Below, in pieces: positions 1-18,944 of a DNA stretch of 64,000 nucleotides. The notes below the pieces were generated by a model. It was not told the origin of the DNA. It worked only from the letters and a program-made list of their open reading frames with translations, and ran no database searches. Both the position numbers and the translations under genes were made by a program. This DNA comes from Paenirhodobacter populi. Its GTDB lineage: Bacteria; Pseudomonadota; Alphaproteobacteria; Rhodobacterales; Rhodobacteraceae. The stretch is from assembly GCF_004022215.1 (NCBI RefSeq), contig NZ_SAUZ01000001.1, positions 186,001 to 250,000 of the forward strand, in the 5' to 3' direction. Position 1 is the first letter of the stretch. Every line of letters begins with the position of its first letter.

Positions 1-4896
<4,896 letters not shown>

Positions 4897-4908
4897 GGGG
4901 GGTCGAAG

Positions 4909-6195
4909 ATGTCGTTTCAACACAATCAGCCGCTGGCGAACCAGCGCCTTTCAAGCCAGTCGATGGCCTTCGTGCTGGCGGGCGGGCGCGGCTCGCGGCT
5001 CAAGGAGCTGACCGACCGGCGCGCCAAGCCCGCGGTCTATTTCGGCGGCACCTCGCGCATCATCGATTTCGCGCTCTCGAACGCCTACAACTCCGGCATC
5101 CGCAAGATGGCGATCGCCACGCAATACAAGGCGCACAGCCTGATCCGCCATGTCCAGCGCGGCTGGAGCTTTTTCCGCGCGGAACGCAACGAATATCTCG
5201 ACATCCTGCCCGCCAGCCAGCGGGTCGATGAAACGAAATGGTATATGGGCACCGCCGACGCCGTGGCGCAGAACATCGATATCGTCGAGGATTACAACGT
5301 CCGCTACGTGGTGGTTCTGGCGGGCGACCACATCTACAAGATGGATTACGAAATCATGCTGCGCCAGCATGTCGAAACCGGCGCGGATGTGACCATCGGC
5401 TGTCTGACCGTCCCGCGCGAGGAAGCCTCGGCCTTTGGCGTCATGGCGGTGGATGAGGCGGGGCAGGTGACCGCCTTTCTGGAAAAGCCCGCCGATCCGC
5501 CGGGGATGCCGGGGGATCCGGACAACAGCCTTTGTTCGATGGGGATCTATGTCTTCGACTGGCAATTCCTGCGCGAACTGCTGATCCGCGATGCCGAGGA
5601 TCCGAATTCCAGCCATGATTTCGGCAACGACCTGATTCCCGAGATCGTGAAATACGGCAAGGCCATGGCCCACAAGTTCAGCGAAAGCTGCGTCAAGACA
5701 GGGCTGGAAACCGAACCCTACTGGCGCGACGTGGGCACGATCGACGCCTTCTGGCAGGCGAATATCGACCTGACGGAATTCACGCCCAAGCTCGACCTTT
5801 ATGACAATGCCTGGCCGATCTGGACCTATGCGGAAATCGTGCCGCCGGCGAAGTTCATCCATGACGAGGATGGGCGGAGGGGCTCGGCCGTGTCCTCGCT
5901 GGTGTCGGGGAACTGCATCGTCTCGGGGTCCGAGGTGCGCAATTCGCTGATCTTCACCGGCGGGCGGGCGCATAGCTGGTCCTCGCTCGATCATGTCGTG
6001 GCGCTGCCCTACGTGGATATCGGGCGTTCGGCGCGGCTGACCCGCTGCGTGATCGACCGGGGCGTGCATATCCCGCCCGAACTGGTCGTGGGCGAGGACC
6101 CGGACGAGGACATGAAGTGGTTCCGCCGGTCCGAGGGTGGGATCGTGCTGATCACCCAGCCGATGCTGGATCGCCGCGCCGCGATGTTGGATTGA
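4909..6195 (+). CDS. glgC: glucose-1-phosphate adenylyltransferase (ADP-glucose pyrophosphorylase)
   Basis: GlgC makes ADP-glucose from ATP and glucose-1-phosphate, the committed and allosterically controlled step of bacterial glycogen synthesis. The 428-residue length is typical. The nucleotidyltransferase signature [27 protein letters not shown] starts near residue 21, followed by [13 protein letters not shown] and the catalytic-site region [13 protein letters not shown]; a C-terminal beta-helix region contains [26 protein letters not shown] purine run lies just before the ATG. It sits between glgB and glgA in the same operon. The visible sequence does not show which effector (fructose-6-P or fructose-1,6-bisP type) it uses. 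Confidence 0.97.
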   Translation: MSFQHNQPLANQRLSSQSMAFVLAGGRGSRLKELTDRRAKPAVYFGGTSRIIDFALSNAYNSGIRKMAIATQYKAHSLIRHVQRGWSFFRAERNEYLDILPASQRVDETKWYMGTADAVAQNIDIVEDYNVRYVVVLAGDHIYKMDYEIMLRQHVETGADVTIGCLTVPREEASAFGVMAVDEAGQVTAFLEKPADPPGMPGDPDNSLCSMGIYVFDWQFLRELLIRDAEDPNSSHDFGNDLIPEIVKYGKAMAHKFSESCVKTGLETEPYWRDVGTIDAFWQANIDLTEFTPKLDLYDNAWPIWTYAEIVPPAKFIHDEDGRRGSAVSSLVSGNCIVSGSEVRNSLIFTGGRAHSWSSLDHVVALPYVDIGRSARLTRCVIDRGVHIPPELVVGEDPDEDMKWFRRSEGGIVLITQPMLDRRAAMLD

Positions 6196-6219
6196 CCGGG
6201 CTGGATTGAAGGAGCTTCC

Positions 6220-7649
6220 ATGAAACGAGTGCTGTCCGTCGCCTCAGAGGCGGTGCCGCTGGTCAAGACCGGGGGGCTTGCCGATGTCGTCGGCGCGCTG
6301 CCCGGGGCGCTGCTGCCGCAGGGCTGGCACATGCGGGTGATGATCCCGGCCTATCCGGGCGTGCTGGACCGGATCGGGGCGGGGGACCCGGTCTGGGGGG
6401 CGGACAATTTCTTTGGCGGCACGGCGCGGGTCTGTCTGGGGCAGGTGGGGGAAACCTCGGTTCTGGCGCTGGACGCGCCGCATCTTTACGACCGGCCGGG
6501 CGGGCCTTACGGCGATTCCCGCGGCGAATACTGGGACAATGCCGAACGCTTCGCGGCGCTGTCCTGGGCGGCGGCGGTGATCTCCCGCGAGGGGGTCGAG
6601 GGCTGGAAGCCCGAGGTCGTCCACGCCCACGACTGGCAGGCGGGGCTGCTGCCCGCCTTCCTGCGCTACTGGAACAGCGGCATCCCCACGGTGATGACGA
6701 TCCACAACATCGCCTTTCAGGGGCGCTTCGGCCCGATGAAGATGGGGCCGATGCGCCTGCCGCCCGAATGGTTCCAGCGCGAGGGCTATGAATTCTGGGG
6801 CGACATCTCGACGCTGAAGGCCGGGCTGATGGCGGCGGATGCGATCACCACCGTCAGCCCGCGCTACGCCGAGGAACTGATGCGCGGCGAATTCGGGCTG
6901 GGTCTGGAAGGCGTGATGCAGCTGCGGTCGGGGGTGGTCGAGGGCATCCTGAACGGCGTCGACACGGCGGTCTGGGACCCGGCGGGGGACCGGGGCGCCT
7001 ATCCCTATTCGGTGTCGCGGCTGGCCGGCAAGGCCCGGAACCGCAAGGCGCTGCTGGCGGAATTCGGGCTCGACCCGGATCTGGCCGGGCCGCTCGCGGT
7101 CGTCGTGTCGCGGCTGACGGCGCAGAAGGGCATCGACCTCGTGCATCAGGCGATCCCCGATTTCGTCGCGGGCGGCGGCGCGCTGGCGGTTCTGGGCACC
7201 GGCGACGCCTGGGCCGAGGATCAGATGCGCGAGCTTGCCTGGCGCTATCCTGGCCGGGTCGGCGTGCGCATCGGCTATGACGAGGCGCTGAGCCATCAGA
7301 TGTTCGCGGGCGGCGATGCGGTGCTGGTGCCCTCGCGGTTCGAGCCCTGCGGCCTGACACAGATGTATGGTCTGCGCTACGGCTGCGTGCCGGTCGTCTC
7401 GGCGGTGGGGGGGCTGGCCGATACGGTGATCGGCGCCACCCCGGCGAGCGAGGCGGCCGGCGCCGCGACGGGCATCGTCTTTCATCCGGTCGATGCGCTT
7501 GGCCTGCGGCAGGCGCTGCACAAGCTGCTCGCGCTTCATGCCGACCGGGCCGGATGGCAGGCGATGGTGCGCCGCGGCATGAAGGCGGACTGGAGCTGGA
7601 ACCGCTCCGCCGCGCGCTATGCCGCGCTTTACGACCGGCTGATCGGCGC

Positions 7650-7653
<4 letters not shown>
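6220..7653 (+). CDS. glgA: glycogen synthase (ADP-glucose dependent)
   Basis: GlgA (GT5) adds glucose from ADP-glucose to the non-reducing end of glycogen. The 477-residue protein begins KRVLSVASEAVPLVKTGGLADVVGALPGAL; Lys16 in the KTGGL motif is the ADP-glucose binding lysine of the family. HAHDWQAGL, MTIHNIAFQG and the C-terminal SRFEPCGLTQMYGLRYG nucleotide-sugar site are intact. AAGGAG lies 6 bases before ATG. The stop codon overlaps the glgX start (ATGA at 7650-7653), indicating translational coupling. Confidence 0.97.
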
Positions 7654-11302
<3,649 letters not shown>

Positions 11303-11312
11303 TCCCCGCGGA

Positions 11313-11337
11313 ACCGCGCGGCCCCCGGTCGCGCGGT
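11313..11337 (+). terminator. possible hairpin terminator after pgm
   Basis: Eight-base perfect stem (ACCGCGCG at 11313-11320 with CGCGCGGT at 11330-11337) closes a nine-base loop eleven bases after the pgm stop. The stem can extend with one mismatch. There is no T tract, so it may be only a weak or Rho-assisted terminator. Confidence 0.4.
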
Positions 11338-11346
11338 CCCATCGCG

Positions 11347-11420
11347 CTTCCTGCCTTCATTCTTCCATAAATATCCCGGGGTGAATTTGCGCGTCAGCGC
11401 AAAGAGGGGCAGGGCCCCTT
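11347..11420 (+). repeat. dispersed two-hairpin intergenic repeat, copy A
   Basis: This stretch starts CTTCCTGCC, contains CCATAAATATCCCGGGG at 11365-11381 and is followed by two small hairpins: TTTGCGC/GCGCAAA around GTCA (11386-11403) and AGGGGC/GCCCCT (11405-11419). The same leader and the same two-hairpin order recur in inverted orientation at 22101-22173. It lies between the converging pgm and binding-protein genes, so it is in 3' flanking DNA. It looks like a member of a genomic family of structured intergenic elements; function is unknown. Confidence 0.65.
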
Positions 11421-11433
11421 CTTCTCTTTCCCC

Positions 11434-11464
11434 CAAAAGAAAAGGGGCGCCGACAGCGCCCCTT
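11434..11464 (-). terminator. Rho-independent terminator of the binding-protein gene
   Basis: On the minus strand, 16 bases after the stop at 11481, a nine-base perfect stem (11456-11464 with 11442-11450; AAGGGGCGC/GCGCCCCTT) encloses a five-base loop and is followed by TTTTCTTTT-like sequence. This is a classic intrinsic terminator for the gene at 11481-12530. Confidence 0.85.
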
Positions 11465-11480
11465 CCCAGAAACTGCCGGA

Positions 11481-12530
11481 TCAGAACCCGGCCTTGATCT
11501 TCTCGAACTCCGCCAGCTGGCGTTCGCGCAGTTGCGGATCGTTCGGCGTCTGCGCAAGGATCGGCGCGTTGATCGGGCCAAGGCCGGCGTCGATGACCTC
11601 TTCCTTCGGGATCAGGGCCATGCCCTTCAGGTTGGAATGGCCGTAGCCGATTTCCTCGATCAGCGGCAGGGCGGCCTCGGGGCGTAGCCAGGAATTGATG
11701 AAGTCGTAGACCTTTTCTTCGGATCCGGGGCCGTCCTTCATGTTGACCATGCCGCAAAACCAGGTGGTCGAGCCTTCCACCGGTTCGCGCTGGAAGGCGA
11801 CGGGATAGCCGTCCTGCTTCAGATAGGCGACGCCGTCGTTCCAGGACCAGGCGATCAGCACCTCGCCCGAGGCCATCAGCTGCGCCTGTTCCGACGGATC
11901 CGCCCAGTAGGACCGCACGTTCTTGTGCACCTTGCGCAGCCAGTCGGCGGCGGCCTGGAACTGTTCGTCCGAGACATTGTCCCAATCGGTCACGCCCGTC
12001 GCCAGATAGGCCAGCGCCCAGACGTCATCCGACGAATTCGGCAGCGAGATGCGCCCCGCATATTTCGGATCGAGGAAGACCTGAAGCGTGCTTACATCCT
12101 CGGCCGGAACCTCGTCGGGATTGTAGGCGACCGCGGTCACGCCCCAGTCGGTCGGCAGGAACCAGACGCCGGTTTCGTCCTTGAACACCGGGGAATCGAG
12201 GAACTGCGGGTCGAGATCGGCGAAGGCCGGGATCTTCGACACGTCCCAGGGCTCGATCAGGCCGGCATCGCGGTATTTCGACACCATCTGCGAACAGGGA
12301 TGGACCACATCCGCGCGGAAGCCGGAGGCGACCTTCTGATAGGCCTCGTCGTCGTCGCCGTAGAAGGCATAGCTGGGCGAGTTCCCGTATTTTTCCTGAT
12401 AGGTCTCGAACAGACCCGGGATCTCGAACCCGGCCCAGTCGAAGATCATGAGCTCACGATCGGCGGCGAAGGCCGGGGCGGCCAGCACGGAGGCTGCGGC
12501 ACCGGCGAGAAGGAAGCTGGATATCTTCAT
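11481..12530 (-). CDS. periplasmic substrate-binding protein of polyamine (PotD/PotF) type, orphan
   Basis: A 349-residue solute-binding protein. The start at 12530 gives a clear signal peptide, MKISSFLLAGAAASVLAAPAFA with cleavage after AFA, and mature ADRELMIFDWAGFEIPGLF. Body motifs such as YAFYGDDDEAYQKVASGFRADVVHPCS, GLIEPWDVSKIP, FLPTDWGVTAVAYNPDEV and LIAWSWNDGVAYLKQDGYPVAF follow the SBP_bac_8 spermidine/putrescine-binding pattern. No permease or ATPase gene is adjacent and it has its own terminator, so its transporter must be encoded elsewhere, or it works alone. The exact ligand cannot be read from the sequence. Confidence 0.85.
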   Translation of the reverse strand: MKISSFLLAGAAASVLAAPAFAADRELMIFDWAGFEIPGLFETYQEKYGNSPSYAFYGDDDEAYQKVASGFRADVVHPCSQMVSKYRDAGLIEPWDVSKIPAFADLDPQFLDSPVFKDETGVWFLPTDWGVTAVAYNPDEVPAEDVSTLQVFLDPKYAGRISLPNSSDDVWALAYLATGVTDWDNVSDEQFQAAADWLRKVHKNVRSYWADPSEQAQLMASGEVLIAWSWNDGVAYLKQDGYPVAFQREPVEGSTTWFCGMVNMKDGPGSEEKVYDFINSWLRPEAALPLIEEIGYGHSNLKGMALIPKEEVIDAGLGPINAPILAQTPNDPQLRERQLAEFEKIKAGF

Positions 12531-13222
<692 letters not shown>

Positions 13223-13295
13223 TCCCATCGGAATTCCATCGAGATTCGGGCCTGCCCGGTCCGGAAACCCATGCTCAACGAAAGGGTAAGTTGCA

Positions 13296-14705
13296 ATGAG
13301 CGCCATCAATAAAGCTCTCGAGCTGATGAAGTCGGAGGACGTCGAATACGTCGACATCCGCTTCACCGATCCGCGCGGCAAGCTCCAGCACGTGACGCTG
13401 GTTGCCGATCTGGTCGATGAGGACTTCTTCGAGGAAGGGTTCATGTTCGACGGTTCGTCGATCGCCGGCTGGAAGTCGATCGACCAGTCCGACATGAAGC
13501 TGATCCCGGATGCGTCTTCGGTCTATATCGATCCCTTCTATGCCGAAAAGACGATGTGCGTGCACTGCAACGTCGTCGAGCCGGACACCGGCGAAGCCTA
13601 TTCGCGCGACCCGCGCGGCACGGCGGTGAAGGCCGAAGCCTATCTGAAGTCCTCGGGCGTGGGCGATGCCTTCTACTGCGGGCCGGAAGCCGAATTCTTC
13701 ATCTTCGACGACGTGCGCTATTCGGTCACGCCCGCCAAGGTCGGATATGAAATCGACGCCGAGGCGGCTGCCTGGAACACCGATGCGGTCATCGAGGGCG
13801 GCAACCTCGCCCACCGCGCCGGCCACAAGGGCGGCTACTTCCCGGTGAACCCGGTCGACGAGGCGCAGGACCTGCGCGGCGAGATGCTGTCCACCATGAA
13901 GCGCATGGGCATCAAGGTCGACAAGCATCACCACGAAGTGGCGACCTGTCAGCACGAACTGGGCATGATCTTCGGCTCGCTGACCGAGCAGGCCGACAAC
14001 ATCCAGAAATACAAATACGTCATCCACAACGTCGCGGCCGCCTATGGCAAGACCGTGACCTTCATGCCGAAGCCCATGAAGGGCGACAACGGCTCGGGGA
14101 TGCACGTGAACATGTCGATCTGGAAGGACGGCAAGCCGCTCTTCGCCGGCGACAAATACGCCGACCTGTCGCAGGAGGCGCTGTATTTCATCGGCGGCAT
14201 CCTGAAGCACGCCAAGGCGCTGAACGCCCTGACCAACCCGGCGACCAACTCCTACAAGCGTCTGATCCCGGGCTTCGAGGCCCCGGTTCTGCGCGCCTAT
14301 TCGGCCCGCAACCGGTCCGGCTGCGTCCGTATTCCGTGGACCGAATCGCCCAAGGCGAAGCGCGTCGAAGCCCGTTTCCCCGATCCGTCGGCGAACCCCT
14401 ATCTGGCTTTCGCGGCGCTGCTGATGGCCGGTATCGACGGGATCAAGAACAAGATCGATCCGGGCCCGGCTTCGGACAAGGATCTGTATGATCTGCCGCC
14501 GGAAGAACTGGCCGCGATCCCGACCGTCTGCGGTTCGCTGCGCGAGGCTCTTGAAGAGCTGGAAAAGGACATGGACTTCCTGATCGCCGGCGACGTGTTC
14601 ACCAAGGACCAGCTCGAAGGCTACATCGCCCTGAAATGGGAAGAGGTCTACGCCTACGAGCACACGCCGCACCCGGTGGAATACGCGATGTATTATTCCT
14701 GCTGA
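13296..14705 (+). CDS. glnA: glutamine synthetase type I
   Basis: Makes glutamine from glutamate, ammonia and ATP; a cytoplasmic dodecamer. The 469-residue length is canonical for GSI-beta. Motifs: [19 protein letters not shown], the metal-site region [13 protein letters not shown], the ATP-binding [25 protein letters not shown], and the adenylylation loop DLYDLPPEE with target Tyr398. The adenylylation tyrosine together with the linked glnB indicates control through the GlnD/GlnB/GlnE cascade. AAGGG lies upstream of the ATG. Followed by a strong hairpin. Confidence 0.98.
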   Translation: MSAINKALELMKSEDVEYVDIRFTDPRGKLQHVTLVADLVDEDFFEEGFMFDGSSIAGWKSIDQSDMKLIPDASSVYIDPFYAEKTMCVHCNVVEPDTGEAYSRDPRGTAVKAEAYLKSSGVGDAFYCGPEAEFFIFDDVRYSVTPAKVGYEIDAEAAAWNTDAVIEGGNLAHRAGHKGGYFPVNPVDEAQDLRGEMLSTMKRMGIKVDKHHHEVATCQHELGMIFGSLTEQADNIQKYKYVIHNVAAAYGKTVTFMPKPMKGDNGSGMHVNMSIWKDGKPLFAGDKYADLSQEALYFIGGILKHAKALNALTNPATNSYKRLIPGFEAPVLRAYSARNRSGCVRIPWTESPKAKRVEARFPDPSANPYLAFAALLMAGIDGIKNKIDPGPASDKDLYDLPPEELAAIPTVCGSLREALEELEKDMDFLIAGDVFTKDQLEGYIALKWEEVYAYEHTPHPVEYAMYYSC

Positions 14706-14721
14706 TCTGGCGGGAAACCGG

Positions 14722-14745
14722 AAAGGGCGCCTTCGGGCGCCCTTT
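14722..14745 (+). terminator. terminator hairpin after glnA
   Basis: Perfect ten-base stem AAAGGGCGCC/GGCGCCCTTT around a TTCG tetraloop, 16 bases after the glnA stop. The stem is very stable and ends in TTT, a typical intrinsic terminator although the T run is short. Confidence 0.85.
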
Positions 14746-14953
14746 CGCATGTCCGGGGACTGGCATTCTTTTTCCTTGTCAGGCCGACGGGCGCCGGATA
14801 AATCGGCTTTGCGTCCGGGGATCGGGCAGCGGCTGTCATCGCAGATCGCGCCTTCCGTCCGGAAGCGGTTGAACAGGGCCCGCCGGGCCTTGTAGAGATA
14901 AGGCGCGTCCTCTCAGTCCTCCGGGCTGATCCTGCCATGAGGGCGTCGGTCAT

Positions 14954-15037
14954 GCGGGTGTGGCGGAATGGTAGACGCGACAGACTCAAACTCTGTTTCC
15001 GCAAGGAGTGTCGGTTCGAGTCCGACCACCCGCACCA
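14954..15037 (+). tRNA. tRNA-Leu(CAA)
   Basis: Acceptor stem GCGGGTG pairs with CACCCGC; discriminator A and encoded CCA end at 15037. The anticodon arm ACAGA/TCTGT encloses loop CTCAAAC giving anticodon CAA (decodes UUG). A long variable arm (class II) and T arm GTCGG-TTCGAGT-CCGAC confirm tRNA-Leu. 84 nt in total, transcribed separately between glnA and the lhgO-containing operon. Confidence 0.97.
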
Positions 15038-15096
15038 GTTTTCCTGATTTTTCAATTCCTTCGGGTCGCGCCTCGGCGAAAGAACCGGGGATGCGC

Positions 15097-16293
15097 TTAG
15101 GCCTGTTTCTCCAGCCGGTCGACGATCATCTTCGCGATCGGCATGGCCGAGGTCGCGGCGGGCGAGGGCGCATTGCAGACGTGCAACTGCCGCGGGCTGT
15201 CGAGAAACAGGAAATCATGCACCAGCGTCCCGTCGGCGAGGATCGCCTGCGCCCGGATGCCGGCACCCGGCGCGCCCAGATCCTCAAGCACCAGCGAGGG
15301 GCAGTATTTCCGGCATTGTTCCAGATAGCCCCGGCGCGACAGCGAATTGCGGAACTCGTCGATCCCCGAACGCAGGTTCTTGCGCGCCATCTTCCAGAAG
15401 CCGCCGAAGGCCAGCATCTGCGCCACATCGCCCAGCCGGACGCTGCCCTTGGGATAGCCCTCGCGGTCGAAGCCCAGAACGGCATTCGGCCCCACGGTCA
15501 CCCGCCCGTCGATCATCCGGGTCAGGTGGATCCCCAGAAACGGCAGGTCGGGGTCGGGGATCGGATAGATCAGATGTTTCACGATCCGCGATTTCGCGGC
15601 GGGCAGCGTGTAGTATTCGCCCCGGAACGGCACGATCTGATGCGTCGCCGCCAGACCGGCGATCCGGGCGAGCCGGTCGGATTGCAGCCCCGCGCAGGCG
15701 ACGAGCCGCCCGGCCCTGATACGCTCGCCGGTGTCGGTGGTGACGGTGACGCCCTCGCCATCCTCGGCGATGGCGGTCACCCGCGCGCCGGTCAGCAGCC
15801 GGGTGCCGCCGGCCTTTAGATCACCCGCCAGCGCCTCGCAGATCTGCTGGTAGTCGATGATCCCGGTGGCCGTCACCAGAATCGCGCCAAGGCCGGCGAT
15901 GTTCGGCTCGATCTCGCGCAGCCGCGCGGCGCCGATTTCCTCGAAGGCGATGCCGTTTTCGCGGGCGCGGCCCTTCAGCGCCTCCATCCGCTCCATCTCG
16001 ACCGGGTTGGTGGCGACCAGCAGCTTGCCGCAGACCTCGAAGGGGATGTTGCGGGCGGTGGCGAAGGCCTTGGTGGCTTCGGCCCCCTCGCGGCACAGCC
16101 GCGCCTTGAGCGAGCCGGGCGCGTAATAGATGCCCGCGTGGATCACGCCGCTGTTGTGGCCGGTCTGGTGGCGGCCGAAGCCCGCCTCCTTCTCGATCAG
16201 CAGGATGCGGGCGGCCGGATCGCGCGCCGCCAGTTCCGCCGCGGTGGCAAGACCGATGATCCCGCCGCCGACGACACAATATTGGTAGTCCAT
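15097..16293 (-). CDS. lhgO: L-2-hydroxyglutarate oxidase
   Basis: FAD enzyme that oxidises L-2-hydroxyglutarate to 2-oxoglutarate, passing electrons to quinone or oxygen. 398 residues, with the FAD-binding Rossmann motif CVVGGGIIGLATAAELAAR at residues 6-24 and the family sequence FGRHQTGHNSGVIHAGIYYAPGSLKARLCREG, typical of LhgO rather than glycerol-3-phosphate dehydrogenase. GGAGAGGGG precedes the start. It is the last gene on the minus strand after the TTT transporter, 112 bases past the second tctC, so the transporter may feed a C5 dicarboxylate (2-hydroxyglutarate, glutarate or similar) to it; this link is inferred from position only. Confidence 0.92.
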   Translation of the reverse strand: MDYQYCVVGGGIIGLATAAELAARDPAARILLIEKEAGFGRHQTGHNSGVIHAGIYYAPGSLKARLCREGAEATKAFATARNIPFEVCGKLLVATNPVEMERMEALKGRARENGIAFEEIGAARLREIEPNIAGLGAILVTATGIIDYQQICEALAGDLKAGGTRLLTGARVTAIAEDGEGVTVTTDTGERIRAGRLVACAGLQSDRLARIAGLAATHQIVPFRGEYYTLPAAKSRIVKHLIYPIPDPDLPFLGIHLTRMIDGRVTVGPNAVLGFDREGYPKGSVRLGDVAQMLAFGGFWKMARKNLRSGIDEFRNSLSRRGYLEQCRKYCPSLVLEDLGAPGAGIRAQAILADGTLVHDFLFLDSPRQLHVCNAPSPAATSAMPIAKMIVDRLEKQA

Positions 16294-16405
16294 CTCGCCC
16301 CTCTCCTGCCTGTTTCATCCGCGGTGGTTCGCGGAAGCCATCCCCTTTCCGGATGTTGCGATAAAACGCGGCGTTGCGATAGACATTCGATGCGGGGGGG
16401 GCGGG

Positions 16406-17371
16406 TCAGTCCAGCGAAACATCGGCCTCCTGCACTACGGGTTCCCATTTCGTCATCTCGGCCTGCACATGCGCGCCCAGTTCCTCGGGGCTCGAGGCGA
16501 CGATGGTGGCCGAGAAGGTGCCCATCCGGTCGATCACCGCCGGATCGGCCATCGCGACCTTCGCGGCGGCGTTCAGCAGCTCGATCGTTTCGGGGGGCGT
16601 GCCGGCCGGGGCAAAGAGCGCGTTCCAGGTATAGGTCTCATAGCCCGGCAGGGTCTCGGCAATGGTCGGCACATCGGGGAACGAGGGCGCGCGTTCCGCC
16701 GTGGTCACGCCAAGCGCGCGCAGCTTGCCGCTGTTGATATGGCCCGAGGCCGAGGGCAGGTTGTCGAAGATCACCGGCACCTGATTGCCCAGCACATCGG
16801 TCAGCGCCGGACCCGAGCCCCGGTAGGGGATATGGGTCATCTCGATCCCGGCCATCGACTTGAACAGCTCGCCCGACAGATGCAAAGGCGTGCCATTGCC
16901 GGATGAGGCATAGGCGAGCGGGTCCGTCTTTGCGAGGTCGATCAGCTCCTGCACGGTATTGACCGGCAGTTCCGGGTTCACCGCCAGCACGTTGGGCACC
17001 ACCACCAGCAGCGAGACGGGGGCGAAATCCGCCACCGGATCATAGGGTTTCTGCTTCAGGATCAGCGGGTTCAGCGCGTGTGTCGCCACGGTGCCCATCA
17101 GGATCGTGTAACCGTCGGGATCGGCCTCGGCCACCTGCGCGGCGCCAAGGCTGCCGCCGCCTCCGCCGACGTTCTGCACCACGATCTGCTGGCCCAGCTC
17201 GCGGCCCATCCGCTCGGCCACCACCCGGCCGACCAGATCGGTCGAGCCGCCGGCGGCGAAGGGGATGACCATGGTGATGGTGCGTTCGGGGAAATCGGCC
17301 TCAGCCGCGGTCGCCGTCAGGACGGCGGCGGCGAGGGTCAATGCGACACGGCGGGTGAAAGGTGCAGTCAT
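16406..17371 (-). CDS. TctC/Bug family tripartite tricarboxylate transporter binding protein (second copy)
   Basis: 321-residue periplasmic binding protein with signal peptide (RRVALTLAAAVLTATAAEA, cleavage before DFPERTI). Bug-family signature FPERTITMVIPFAAGGSTDLVGRVVAERMGRELGQQIVVQNVGGGGG, including the two water-bridging beta-turn regions that bind carboxylate groups. Lies 55 bases downstream of tctA. Similar in layout to the tctC at 19447-20421 but clearly diverged from it, so the system has one membrane module and two binding proteins. Ligand unknown. Confidence 0.9.
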   Translation of the reverse strand: MTAPFTRRVALTLAAAVLTATAAEADFPERTITMVIPFAAGGSTDLVGRVVAERMGRELGQQIVVQNVGGGGGSLGAAQVAEADPDGYTILMGTVATHALNPLILKQKPYDPVADFAPVSLLVVVPNVLAVNPELPVNTVQELIDLAKTDPLAYASSGNGTPLHLSGELFKSMAGIEMTHIPYRGSGPALTDVLGNQVPVIFDNLPSASGHINSGKLRALGVTTAERAPSFPDVPTIAETLPGYETYTWNALFAPAGTPPETIELLNAAAKVAMADPAVIDRMGTFSATIVASSPEELGAHVQAEMTKWEPVVQEADVSLD

Positions 17372-17426
17372 CGGGGTTCCTCCCTTGGATCATGAGATAC
17401 GAAGGCGGGGGAACGGCCCCGCCGGA

Positions 17427-18935
17427 TCAGACTTCGCTTTCGGTGAAGACTTCGGCGCGGTTCCGGCGCACGGCGGGCACCAGCACCAGCACCAGAACGA
17501 TGCAGGCCAGCACCAGCAGGGTCAGACTGATCGGCCGGGTGACGAAGGTCATCGGATCCCCGCGCGACAGGATCATCGCGCGGCGCAGATGTTCCTCCAG
17601 CAGCGGCCCCAGCACGAAGCCCAGAAGCAGCGGCGCGGGTTCGAACCGCAGCTTGCCCATGACATAGCCAAGCAGCCCGAAGAAGGCGACGGCATAGAGG
17701 TCGTAGATGTTCGAGTTGACCGAATAGACCCCGATCGCGCACATCGCCATGATGATCGGGAACAGGATGAAATAGGGCACCGTCAGCAGCTTTACCCACA
17801 GCCCGATCAGCGGCAGGTTGAGGATCACCAGCATCAGGTTGCCGATCCACATGCTGGCGATGACGCCCCAGAACAGGCCCGGCTGCTCGATGGCGACATT
17901 CGGCCCCGGCACGATGCCCTGGATGATCATCGCCCCGATCATCAGCGCCATCACCGGATTGGCCGGAATCCCCAGCGTCAGCAGCGGAATGAACGAGGTC
18001 TGCGCCCCGGCGTTGTTGGCCGATTCCGGCCCCGCCACGCCGGCGATCGCGCCGTGGCCGAATTCCTTCGGGTTCTTCGACAGCCGCTTTTCCACCGTGT
18101 AGGAGGCGAAAGAGGCAAGGATCGCCCCGCCGCCCGGCAGGATGCCCAGAACCGCGCCCAGCCCCGTGCCGCGCAATATCGGCGCGATCATCGCCCGGAA
18201 ATCCGTGCGCGAGGGCCAGAGCCGTCCGACATGGCTGGTCACCACGGCGCGGTCATGTTCGTTTTCCAGATTGCGCAGGATCTCGGCGATGCCGAAGACG
18301 CCCACCGCCAGCGCGACGAAATTCAGCCCGTCGGCAAAGGCGGTGATGCCCATGGTGAAGCGCGGCGTGCCTTCGTAGACGTCATTGCCCACCATGCCGA
18401 GGAGCAGCCCCAGCACCACCATCGCCAGCGCCTTGAGCACCGATCCATGCGCCAGCGCCACCGACATGATCAGCCCCAGCACCAGCAACGAGAAATATTC
18501 GGCCGAACCGAATTTCAGCGCGATCGTCGTCAGCGGCGGGGCGAAGATCGCCACAAGGAATGTCGCCACCGTGCCCGCGAAGAACGACCCGATCGCCGCC
18601 ACCGCCAGCGCGGCGCCCGCCCGGCCCTGACGCGCCATCTGATAGCCGTCGATCGCCGTCACCGCCGAGGAGGACTCGCCCGGCATGTTGATCAGGATCG
18701 CCGTGGTCGAGCCGCCGTATTGCGCGCCGTAATAGATCCCCGCCAGCATGATCAGCGAAGAGACCGGCTCAAGCTGGAAGGTGATCGGCAGCAGCATGGC
18801 GATGGTCGCGGTGGCGCCGATGCCGGGCAGCACGCCGATCAGCGTGCCCAGCAGCGCCCCGATCAGGCAGAACGCCAGGTTCTCCATCGTCGAGGCGACC
18901 GAAAAGCCGAGCGCGAGGTTTGACATGAAATCCAT
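17427..18935 (-). CDS. tctA: tripartite tricarboxylate transporter large permease TctA
   Basis: 502-residue inner-membrane protein, about 11-12 hydrophobic segments. TctA signatures are visible: GVLPGIGATATIAMLLPITFQLEP near the N-terminus, IYYGAQYGGSTTAILINMPGESSSAVTAIDGYQMAR, and the repeated motif in GLGAVLGILPGGGAILASFASYTVEKRLSK. It forms the sodium or proton coupled transport channel with TctB. Gap to tctB is nine bases; GAGG is seen before the ATG. Confidence 0.95.
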   Translation of the reverse strand: MDFMSNLALGFSVASTMENLAFCLIGALLGTLIGVLPGIGATATIAMLLPITFQLEPVSSLIMLAGIYYGAQYGGSTTAILINMPGESSSAVTAIDGYQMARQGRAGAALAVAAIGSFFAGTVATFLVAIFAPPLTTIALKFGSAEYFSLLVLGLIMSVALAHGSVLKALAMVVLGLLLGMVGNDVYEGTPRFTMGITAFADGLNFVALAVGVFGIAEILRNLENEHDRAVVTSHVGRLWPSRTDFRAMIAPILRGTGLGAVLGILPGGGAILASFASYTVEKRLSKNPKEFGHGAIAGVAGPESANNAGAQTSFIPLLTLGIPANPVMALMIGAMIIQGIVPGPNVAIEQPGLFWGVIASMWIGNLMLVILNLPLIGLWVKLLTVPYFILFPIIMAMCAIGVYSVNSNIYDLYAVAFFGLLGYVMGKLRFEPAPLLLGFVLGPLLEEHLRRAMILSRGDPMTFVTRPISLTLLVLACIVLVLVLVPAVRRNRAEVFTESEV

Positions 18936-18944
18936 CGGGAAACC

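Noticed and set aside
17265-18923. Very long open frame on the + strand opposite tctA
   Set aside because: Antisense shadow caused by high GC at third positions; rich in His/Arg/Asp/Gln without domains, and tctA on the other strand is unmistakable. The same applies to 27646-30270 (opposite acxR and galD), 30658-32364, 40593-43100 (opposite metE) and 50536-53109 (opposite the helicase).
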